Shown in pieces: positions 29,470 to 38,585 of a stretch of DNA of 64,000 bases. The notes under the pieces are model-generated. The model was not told where the DNA came from, did not search any database, and was given only the letters and a program-made list of their open reading frames with translations. The DNA is from Scenedesmus sp. ARA3 (lineage: Eukaryota; Chlorophyta; Chlorophyceae; Sphaeropleales; Scenedesmaceae). Position numbers and translations under genes: made by a program. Position 1 is the stretch's first letter, and each line of letters starts with the position of its first letter. The stretch spans positions 62,001-126,000 of the forward strand of contig RWJK01001842.1 in NCBI GenBank assembly GCA_004335835.1, given 5' to 3'.

Positions 29470-30561
29470 GCAGCAGCAGCAGCTGCTAGGCCTGGCCCTG
29501 CAGCACTAAGCAGCAGCATCCTGAGCAGGGCAGTGGGGCCGCACAGCCTTAGCGCGGCAGCAACTGCAGGGGGCCTGTGGCTGCACAGCAGCTGCTGCTG
29601 CTGCTGCTGCTGCTGCTGCAGCGTGCTGCTGGACAGTGTGCAGCAGGACAGCAGGCAGGCGAGCAGCAGCTGCCAAAGGTTGACTCAGTAGTCTGCAGTT
29701 CCCATCTGCAGCATTTGCATGTGCAAAGGTTGCTACATTGTGCTTGCAGAAAGCGGCATGTGGGTTGGTTGGGCAACTTGCAGTGCTAATTGCTGTACAA
29801 TTTGTTTGAGAGAGATTGAGCCAGACGTGCATGCTGGCGCTTGCTTTTATGTTCAGCCAGAGCAAGTGCCGTTGTGCATTGGCATGTGTCCCTGGTGCCG
29901 ATTGATAGGGTTTTGGTTAGGGGAGAGAGTGATCAACTTTGACGTAGCACGGTGGCTCATGCCGCCTGTGAGGTTGCCACCCTGAGAGTGTTGATAACGA
30001 GACACACGTTCCGTGCCTTTGCAGTGGTGTGCAAAGCGCATGGCTGTTGATGGACTGTTTTTTTTTTTCGGTGAAGAGTGTTGGTGTTTGGACGCTGGTT
30101 GAAATCAAGCAAGGGATGCCTCTGCAGCATGGGGCATCTTTCAAATGGACATTGGTGTGTGAATGCTGCACATGAATGCTCTACAGCTCACCCAGTCTTG
30201 CTTTGGACTGATGTTCACCTGGGTTGGCTGAGTTTTCATCCAACAGCTATATCGTTGCTGTCGAGTGCATAGGATTTGAACTTGTGAGCAGGCTGAATGT
30301 AATACAGTTACTCGTGTGATGCGGTTTAGGTCTGCCTGGCATGGCAACTGCTGAAGCAGTGGAAGAAGTGCTTCTGTACCAGTATCTGAGCCAGTCTGAC
30401 CTGCGGCATATAATGTGTTACCTTCCGCAATCAAAAGTTGCTTCTGCTTTTGGGTGAATGCCTGAATCATAATGCAGTACACACAGCAGCAACACTGAAC
30501 ATTTCCCTGAACTTTAGCAGCTGCATGGCAGTGCTGTCTGCGTTCACGCGACCCAGCTGCT
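29470..30561 (+). other. Spacer between CCD and DEAD-box genes
   Basis: It begins with a local tandem duplication of the CCD stop region (GCCCTGCAGCACTGAGCAGC at about 29454 and GCCCTGCAGCACTAAGCAGC at about 29495). A (CTG)n run follows at about 29592-29619, and T11-12 lies at about 30059. No gene is supported. Confidence 0.45.
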
Positions 30562-30959
30562 ATGGAGGACGATAAACGTACGCAGCGCTACAGGACTACA
30601 GACGTGCAGAGCGACGCTGGATCGTTCAATGACCTGCTACTGCCACAGCCCTTGGTCTCGGCATTGGCTTCAGCGGGATTTCAGCGGCCCTCGCCTGTTC
30701 AAAAAGCAGCAATACCAATAGGCCGAGTGGGCTCGGACGTGATCGTGCAGGCCAAGTCGGGCACTGGCAAGACAGCAGTGTTTGCAACCATCCTACTGGA
30801 GAGGGTGGCACTGGACACATCCACACCACAGGTAAGCGTTGAAAACAGCTACTTCACAGCACCAGACTGCTTATACGGAATAAACATGTTGCATCTTAGG
30901 TTTGTGCTCCCAGGTGCACGCAGCTGCAGCTGCAATACTGAGCAGCAGTATGTATCATT

Positions 30960-30999
<40 letters not shown>

Positions 31000-31791
31000 C
31001 CAGCGCAGCCTGTATGCCTGGCATGAACATGCATGCCACCAGTGACGCAGGATGTCAAAGATTATTTCAACAGCCTTGCAAAATCTATACCCTGTGTGTG
31101 CTTTGCAGGCCCTGGTGCTTGCTCCCACCCGTGAGTTGGCCATCCAGAGCTACCAGGTGAGGACGCCACAGCAGCATGGCAGAGCTGCTGCAACAAGTCT
31201 GCAGCAGATGCTTCAGCTGCACAGCTTCCTTTCACCTACTGGTACAGCTGCTGTTTGTCTCCACCAAACGCAGCTGTACGGTCGCACACATTCAGCCATA
31301 TTCTATCAAGGCGCTTTCGGCCTGGCCATTGCTAGTGCGGGTTACATGGCCTTCTGTCTGGCACCACAGCTGCCCACAAGACGTAAGCGCCCAGCATCCG
31401 TTCAGCACCCTCACCCTCTGCGCCTCAACAGCACCCAAACCACACTGCTGCATCACATGCACATGCATTTTTATGCATCTGCGTGCTGCAGGTGATCCAG
31501 CGCATTGCGGCGGGCCTGCCAGACCCGCAGCCTTCAGCGGCGGTGTTTGTGGGCGGGCTGCCCACTGCAGAGGATGAGAAGCGGCTACGCAGGTGGGTGG
31601 GATGGCAGGTTGCATGCAACCGTTGCTGTGACAGCAGCTTTTTCAAGCACCTGGTTGGATGTAGCATGTGCAACAGTACTGCGGTCCATTTGGGTGTTGA
31701 TGCATCTGGTTTGACCCTACTGTATCCCAGGCAACATGTTCGCTGTCGTCTGCAGGTGTTGTATCATCGCACCTTACACAGCTGCTGCCGC

Positions 31792-31842
<51 letters not shown>

Positions 31843-33346
31843 TGCTATTGCTGCTGCTCCATGTGCAGGACTTGCCACATCGTGGTGGGCACGCCTGGCC
31901 GGCTGTGTGCGCTGGTGCGTTCGTTTCATCCTGCACGTTTAACATTGGCCTACGCTGCTGCTGCTGCTGCTGCTCCACATGTAGGACTTGCCACATTGTG
32001 GTGGGCACGCCTGGCCGGCTGTGTGCGCTGGTGGGCTCCGGGGCGCTGCTGCTGGGCAAGCTGGCTGCTGCTGTGCTTGATGAGGCTGACCAGCTGCTGT
32101 CGGAGAACTTTTATGGTGACGTGGCATGGCTGCTGCAGCAGCTGCCCAGCAGGAAACAGGTGGGCGCATCCTGCTTGACTGTGTAGGTCATTTGTGCATG
32201 CAGTGTCTCACAGCTATGTGCACCCGTGCGCGCTTCAATATTGGCTCCAAGTGGCAAGCTTTTAGCTAGTGCAGCAGATCAATGAAATCACAACATGAAC
32301 ACTGTTATGCTTGCCAGGCGCTGGCCTACGATGCCAGGGAGGGCGGACAAGCATCCAAGAGAGTAAACATGCATTTCATCATTTGCCCTGCTGCTGCTAC
32401 TGCAGGTGCTGGCGTTCTCCACCACTTTCACAGCGAACGCTTACTATTCAAGCATGTTGAAGAGCAGCAGCTCAGGAAGATTGCAACATCCAAACGTGTA
32501 TTTCCGCCGCTTGCTGCTGTTTGCAGGTGCTGGCGTTCTCCGCCACCTTCACTGCGGAGCTGCTGGCCGACCTGGAGCCACTCATGCGGAGGCCGCAGAA
32601 GGTGAGGGCTGCTGCTGCTGCAGCTGCTGGCGCTTCTGCTGCTGCTGGCGCTGCTGGTGGTGGGGGTGGTGCTGCAATTGCTGATGCTGCTGATAGCAAG
32701 AAGTAAAGCTACACAGAATGTGCACAGCCTGCTGTACTTTTGCAAAGGTTGCACACACCTCCTGTGCAGTCAGACAGTGTGCCCATGCTGACTGCTGTTG
32801 TGTGCATGTGCCGGCTGGTTTCAGGTGCTGCTGTGTGAGGAGACTGTGTCACTGCTGGGCATACGGCAGTACTACAAGCTGGTCGACCTCAGCAGCAGCA
32901 GCAGCAGCAGCAGTGCCGTGGTGCCGGAGGCTGCTGCTGCTTCTGCGGCTCTAGTAGACGCGGCAGTTGCAGCAGCGGCTGCTGCTGATGCTGCTGGTTC
33001 TTCTGTTAATGACGCTGTTGCTGCTGCGGATGGCAGCGGGAGTCAACACAGCGGTGATGTTGTTGATGCAGCAGCGGAACCACAGCAGCAGCAGCAGCAG
33101 CAGCAGTTGAGCATCAAGGAGCAGCAGCAGCTGCTGCTGTTGAAGGTGGATGCGCTGCTGCAGCTGCTGTCTACAATTTCATTCCACCAGGTGTGGCTCA
33201 GCATCAGTTTCTAGGCCTGTCATGTGTACTGAAGCCTGTGTGCAGTGATTGTTGGCAGCTCTGCCTGCAAGATTTGTGTTTAACATGCTGGTCTCGTCAC
33301 ATGAACTCTGGTGCTGCTTCTCGCTGGCGCTGGCTGTTGGTCCTCA

Positions 33347-33388
<42 letters not shown>

Positions 33389-36244
33389 TGCAGGCAGTCG
33401 TCTTCTGCAACCGCAAGCCAGCCGCCGAATGGCTGTCGCGCCGCCTGACTGCAGCCGGCTGCCCTGCTGCCTACCTGTCAGCTGACCTGCCTCAGGAGGC
33501 CCGCATGGCTGCCATGGAGGCTGTGCGGGGGTTCAGGGTTCGAATCATCGTCTCCACAGACGTGATGGCGCGCGGCGTCGACTTTGACAGGTCAGTAGGC
33601 ATGGCAATGTTTGAGAGTGGTGTCTGAATTGCATGCCAGGTTGTATGGTTGGGTGTAGAGGTTCAATTTTGCGGAGGTGGTGGTGCTTAGAAGCAGGTAG
33701 CTGAGCTGAGCGCAGCACGACAATCTGTTGCATCATGGCTGCCATGGAGGCTGTGCGAGGGTTCAGGGTTAGCATCATTGTGTCAACAGACGTCATGGCA
33801 CACGGCGTCGACTTTGACAGGTCAGTAGGCATGGCAGTTGCTTGACAATGTGTGGTGTGCAAGATGTGTGCCAGCTGTTGTGGTGAGGTGTAGCTGTGCT
33901 AGTTTTGGCATGTGGCAATGTTTGCAGGCAGATAGCTGAGACAAGCACAACCGGGCATTTCGTTGTAGCACCAGCAGCTCTTCAGCACATCAGTGGCATA
34001 AGGCGAAGCTTAATTGTGACACACCAATCTACGTGCTTGCTAGCTGCTGCATTCTTTGCTGCGAGCTTGGCCGCATGTCCTGGTGGTGCTGTCCATGTGC
34101 TGCAGGGTCAACCTGGTTGTTCACAGAGAGTTTGCATATAGCATGAAAGCATGGAAGTATCCTGAGCACATTCGATCGAAAAGTGTGTCGAACGCAGTTG
34201 TGAACCTGGCACATTAACAGACCTGCACGTCCTGTTCACTGCATGCATCTGTGACATGTGCTGCTGCACTGCAGGGTGAACCTGGTGGTGAACTTGGACC
34301 TGCCGCCCGATGCACACCGATGCGCATGACTTGACTTCTGTGCGATGACGTTCTGTGTGCTGCCATTGTGCTGCAGGGTGAACCTGGTGGTGAACTTGGA
34401 CCTGCCGCCTGATGCAGCCACCTACGTGCACCGCGTGGGCCGCACGGGGCGCTTCGGCAGCAGGGGCGTGGCGGTGGCGCTGCTGAATGCTGCTGAGCTG
34501 GACAATCTTCGAGGATACTTGGCAGACGTGCGGGGTGGTGAGTAGCAGGAGAGCGTGATCCTAGTTTTGCTGGAAGTCCAGGCCGTGAGTGTTAGCGCTC
34601 ATGGATTCTTGTGTCTTTCTGGACATCCTGCTGGAGATGTGGTCCTGCCGCCATGGTCTGAAAACCACAAATTGAAGTCGACAGCAGCAACCTTTGAACA
34701 CAATATATTTATTCAAATGCATTGCAGGCGACATCGCGCCCCTGCCTGCCTCCATTCCTGACAATCTCTACTGCTTCAGCCTGGCTTTGAATGGGAGCAG
34801 GCCTCCCACTGCCAAAGCATCAACCCCTTGTCCTCTGACAGTGTTGCTAACATTTCACATGCTTGCCCTGCCCTTTTGCTTCACTCTACATAACAACACA
34901 TTGCAGGCGACATCGCACCCCTACCCGCCAGCATCCCTGACGACTTCTACTGCTTTAGCCTGGAGTCTGAATGGGAGCAGCAGGCGCTGCAGCAGCTGCT
35001 GGCGGCGCCCACCAGCAGCCCACCAGCCAGCCCACCACCACTACATAGGAAGCCGCCACAGCAGCAGCAGCGCAAGGCAGAGGATCAGGGTGCTGAGTAT
35101 GAGGAGTGGGGCGAGGAGGAAGCAGAGGATGCTGTTGCTGATGGTGGTGGTGGTGGTGGTGGTGGTGGCGATGCTGCTGATGGTGATGATGCAGCAGCAT
35201 GGGATGCCTGGGCTGAGTACTACAGGTCACTGGGATACAGGTGAGACATGGGGATGCCTCGCGCTGACAGCTGCTGCTGTGCGGCCGTGACATCGGTGAT
35301 CAACTCACGATGTGTTCAGCGCAACTGTGCTGCTTAGCTTCGTCATCAACACCTTGCATTATCAGCTGCCCTGCAGCTGTGCTCCTTTGTCAAACACCGG
35401 CCCTGGTTGTCCCCGCGCGGTTCTTGCTTGCAGTTACCCGTACGAGAATCCATACAGGCAGCAGCATGCGTCCAGCGGCAGTCAGCAGCAGTGGCAGCAG
35501 CATCAAACAGAGCAGCAACAGCAGCAGCAGCAGCAGCAGCAGTGGTGGCGTGAGATGCAGTACAGCAGCCAGTGGCCACCCCACATGTCGCAGCACCCCT
35601 ACCAGAACAGGCCCGGGCCCTACAGCAGTAGCAGCTGCTCCTGGCAGCAGTGGCAGCAGTGGCAGCAGTGGTCACAATGGCAGAAGTGGCAGCAGCAACA
35701 GCAACAGCAGGAACAGCAACAGCTCTTTGGAGCAGCAACAGGCCAAGCAGCTGGCAATGGAGTGCATGCAGCAAATGAGATCAACAGTGCTCTTACAGCA
35801 GAGCTTGACAGTGAAGCAGCAGCAGTGGATGAAGAAACAGAGGAACTGGACTTGGGCCTGCCTACTGATGACGAGGATGTTGACCCCAGAGCAGCGCTGC
35901 TGCTGTCGCGGCTGCAGGTCACGGAAGCAGCAGCAAAGGCAGCGGAAGAGGCAGCAGCAGCAGCCGCACCAAGCAGTGATGCACAAGCAGCAGCACAAAT
36001 TCGACCAGCTGGGGAGGGCAATGCTGTCCTGCAAGCTACTGCCTGGCAGCAGCAGCAGCTACAGCAGCACCCGCAGCAGCACACTGGCCAGTGTGCAGCA
36101 GGCAGTGCAGCGGTACACCCGGCAGGTGCTGGTGCTGCTGTGTGCTGGGAATGCTGGGCATCTTCGTATGCAGCGTGGCAGGGTGATTACGAGGAGTGGA
36201 GGCAGCAGTACAGCGCTTGGTGGTACAGCATGCAGGCTGCATGA
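30562..36244 (+). CDS. DDX20: DEAD-box RNA helicase, DDX20/Gemin3 type
   Basis: Ten exons: 30562-30831, 31109-31156, 31492-31592, 31985-32159, 32527-32601, 32825-33190, 33394-33590, 34377-34537, 34907-35240, 35434-36244. All phases close, 845 aa. All helicase motifs are present: Q motif GFQRPSPVQ (about 39-47), AKSGTGKT (64-71), PTREL, TPGR (148-151), DEAD (172-175), SAT (203-205), [17 protein letters not shown] and [10 protein letters not shown] (429-438). Details such as [36 protein letters not shown] and [11 protein letters not shown] resemble DDX20 more than other DEAD proteins. Gemin3 works in the SMN complex for snRNP assembly in animals; the algal role is inferred. A Ser/Ala/Gln-rich insert (about residues 234-320) splits the core domains. 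The Gln/Trp-rich C-terminal tail is encoded mostly by one long exon. Five boundaries have tandem partial copies. Confidence 0.92.
31796..32034 (+). repeat. CTG tract plus exon-edge copies, acceptor side, x2 (motif Ib exon)
   Basis: About 15 CTG units at 31796-31840 precede a first copy of (R)[16 protein letters not shown] at 31869. The second copy at 31985 (116 bp on) is preceded by a shorter CTG run and continues as the full exon. Confidence 0.85.
32406..32575 (+). repeat. Exon-edge tandem copies, acceptor side, x2 (motif III exon)
   Basis: GCAG plus [15 protein letters not shown] at 32406 and [16 protein letters not shown] at 32527 (121 bp apart). The upstream copy has Thr in place of Ala of the SAT motif. 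Confidence 0.85.
33505..33820 (+). repeat. Exon-edge tandem copies, donor side, x2 (motif V exon)
   Basis: About 90 bp encoding [12 protein letters not shown] through [10 protein letters not shown] plus the donor CAG|GTCAGTAGGCATGGCA ends at 33590 and again at 33820. The second copy reads [10 protein letters not shown], changing a motif V Arg to His. Confidence 0.88.
34106..34425 (+). repeat. Exon-edge tandem copies, acceptor side, x3 (motif VI exon)
   Basis: CTGCAGGG plus VNLVV at 34106 (short), [13 protein letters not shown] at 34275, and the full exon at 34377. Spacing is 169 and 102 bp. Confidence 0.85.
34728..34990 (+). repeat. Exon-edge tandem copies, acceptor side, x2
   Basis: ATTGCAG plus (G)[18 protein letters not shown] at 34728 and the matching (G)[18 protein letters not shown] at 34907 (179 bp apart). 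Similarity runs about 80 bp into the exon. The first copy frameshifts after the Ser-Leu codons. Confidence 0.88.
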
Positions 36245-36600
36245 CGTGCCAAAACCCTAGCTGTGTAACAGCGACCATTAAATGCGAGGACAGCGCTCAA
36301 CTGCTGGTGCAGGTGCTTACTATGGGCTGGGCATGGGCTTTTGGGCGTGGTTGTACCTGCAGGGGCATCGTTTGATCGTCGCAGGACACCGTGTGGCAGG
36401 CATCAGGTTGAACTCGGTGGGGATACATCAGCTTTGAGCAGTCGCGCACCGACAGTCAAGCGTCTGCTATTCACAAACAAAGATTGAAACTCGATTAAAC
36501 GCTGTTGCAAGTAGTGAAACGTCGTGCTGGCCCTGCTCGCTCAGCTGCTGTGAAGGCACAACAGCTGCACCCCTGGGAGTCCTTTCTTCTGGGCCGATTC
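36245..36600 (+). other. Spacer between DDX20-like and GIF-like genes
   Basis: It holds a TGTAA (about 36263, a possible green-algal polyadenylation signal, 19 bp past the stop) and then unremarkable DNA. An in-frame open stretch runs from about 36505 into the GIF-like start but has no ATG. Confidence 0.4.
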
Positions 36601-37707
36601 ATGATGGCCGATCTACCGAGGGTAAGATGTATCCTTAGTTACTGTCTGCGGTGCCCGTTGTCCTCATTCGTTGCTGCTGTGTGCTTCCCAAAGCCTGACC
36701 ACTGCAGCTGCTGGTTGCCTACATGTTTGTTTGCTGCTGTGCCTGCAGGTGCTACTAGAGAACTACCTCATGCTAGCTGCTGCACTGGAGAACCAGAACT
36801 TGGGGCGCATGCAAGACATGCTGCAGTGAGAAGCTTGGCACACTATCATATCGCAGCAGCATGCAGTACAGTCTGCAGGCACACACCGCCGAAGGTTCAG
36901 CAGAGTTTGCCAGGAATCATGGTGTACAGCAGCTGCTTTGCACACCACCCCATGTTATTGTAAACATTCAGCAGCTTTTAGGATGAACAGCCTGTTATTC
37001 TCTGTGCTCACTTGAGCAATCCTGCAAGGCCGCTGCAACTCATTACTGCCATTGCCTGGTGCTCATCATTCATGCTGTGTCTGCCTGAACTGCTGCACAG
37101 GTACCAGCAGAAAGTGCACCAGAACTTGCTGGACGTCGTGCAGCACATAGAAGATGCTCCAGCGGTGGCCATGACAACCAGCAGCAGGCCACCAGCACAG
37201 GCAAACTTGCAGGATCAGCAGCAGCAGGGCTCGCCACCGCCATTCATTGGCGACAGCAACGACTTGCAGCATACGGCAGGTTTCAACACAACTGACCAGC
37301 AGCAAGATCATCAGCAGAATCAACAGCAGGAGCAACAGCAGCAGCAGCAGCAGGGCTACGGCTTGCCCCAGCAGCAGCAACAAGCGCCGCAGCAGCTGCT
37401 GCTGCAGCAGCAGCAGCAGCACCCGCCATTTGCAACCCAGCAGCAAGACAACGTGCCTCCCGCTCCATGGCCCACACAGCAGCAACACCAGCAGCAGCAG
37501 CAGCAGCCTGCCTGGCTCTCCAACATCAACCAGCCGGTAGGTCAGCTGCTGGCTGGCCTTGGCTTGCAGAAATTCGAGCCGCTGCTGCAGCAGCAGGCGG
37601 TTGACCTGGCAGCGTTGCAGCTGATGGAGGAGCGGCACCTGGCACAGCTGGGGCTGCCGATTGGGGCGGTGGTGAAGATAAAAGCGGCACTGGCTGCGAT
37701 GCGGTGA
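36601..37707 (+). CDS. GIF: SSXT/GIF (SS18-like) coactivator with C-terminal SAM domain
   Basis: Exons 36601-36621, 36749-36825, 37101-37707; phases close (CA|G = Gln), 234 aa. The N-terminal 50 residues match the SNH/SSXT domain of plant GIF/ANGUSTIFOLIA3 and animal SS18: VLLENYLMLAAALENQNLGR, then YQQKVHQNLLDVVQHIED. A Gln-rich middle (residues about 65-165) is typical of the family. The last 55 residues (VGQLLAGLGLQKFEPLLQQQ, LMEERHLAQLGLPIGAVVKI) read as a SAM domain, which standard GIF and SS18 proteins lack. Family role: transcription coactivator bound to SWI/SNF complexes and, in plants, GRF factors. ATG 36601 or 36604 is the likely start. The GIF assignment is good; the SAM domain rests on pattern only. 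Confidence 0.8.
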
Positions 37708-38200
37708 CACTGAATTTTTCTTCTCAACCAGCGGGGACGGAATCCTACCGGTGACAGTGATGGTGGCAAGCATATGCAGTGCAGCGGTGTACAGGCAGCA
37801 TGTCACGGTTTGTGCTAGTGGGTGATTGTGGATGTTGATGGCTGCTCAGGTATAGCGAGGCGGGGTGATCCTGCTGTGTTGCAGTGCAACACTTGCAGGC
37901 TTGTTTCACTCGGTGTGATTGAAGCTCAAAGGCCTCAGTGAGGGACTGTGCAGCTGAACACTGTGACTGAGCATCAATGACCATCAGCGACCATCAGGGT
38001 CTTCTGGTGCTGCATGGAGGAGATTTGGTAACACCAGGTATACGTACTACCAAGTGGCTTGGTGGTACTTCTGATACCCAGACCCAGGGCCTTTAAAACC
38101 TGGCAAGTGGAAACTCTCACAGCTGTATGAACCTCCTGCAGCTGTACCGTGGAGTTCATTGAAGTCTTCGTTGTGTAGGGATGCTGGAGTGCGGCCAGAT
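37708..38200 (+). other. Spacer before the SINE
   Basis: No gene supported. A strong palindrome at about 38044-38068 (GTACTACCAAG, TGG, CTTGGTGGTAC) can form an 11-bp stem. Confidence 0.45.
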
Positions 38201-38491
38201 TCACAATACAATACAATACACTTTCTGTCGGGACTGAACCCGCCCCCAGGCACTAGCCCAGCGAGCCGCTAATCCGCTCATGGGGGGTAGTNNNNATTGT
38301 ACCCAGTCTTTCCTTCGTTGTTTGGGCGATCGAAACCACCCGCGCAAGTCCGTCAATTCCAGTTGCTTTTTATCCCCAGCCACGGGCCATAGTTGCAAGC
38401 TTTTTAGGCCCAGCCACGGGCGGTTGGACCAGGATTCGAACCTGGGTCTCCAGCATACCATGCCGGTGTTCTACCACTAAACTACCCAACC
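38201..38491 (-). mobile_element. tRNA-derived SINE with pentanucleotide tail
   Basis: The head at 38491-38421 (minus) folds as a full tRNA cloverleaf. It has acceptor GGTTGGG/TCCAACC, D arm GTTT-GAAC, anticodon stem CCGGC/GCTGG with loop ATGGTAT (anticodon GGT), T arm CCAGG-TTCGAAT-CCTGG and discriminator G. A-box-like TAGTTTAGTGG and B-box GGTTCGAATCC are present. The following ~200 bp body is unrelated to tRNA, and the element ends in about four TATTG units at about 38225-38208, as a SINE does. Four Ns interrupt the body at 38292-38295. A clear target-site duplication was not found. A GGU-anticodon tRNA-Thr would be unusual for a eukaryote, which favours a SINE. Confidence 0.68.
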
Positions 38492-38585
38492 CTGCTGTAG
38501 ATGTCCATGTAAAAACCCTACTCCAGTGTGACGAGGCCTCTAGTGACACTTTCCCAGTCTTCTTAGGTCCCTTCAGCTGCTTACA

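Noticed and set aside
38421..38491. Functional nuclear tRNA-Thr(GGU)
   Set aside because: The cloverleaf is complete, but a GGU anticodon is unusual for a eukaryotic tRNA-Thr, and the head is followed by a SINE-like body and a pentanucleotide tail.
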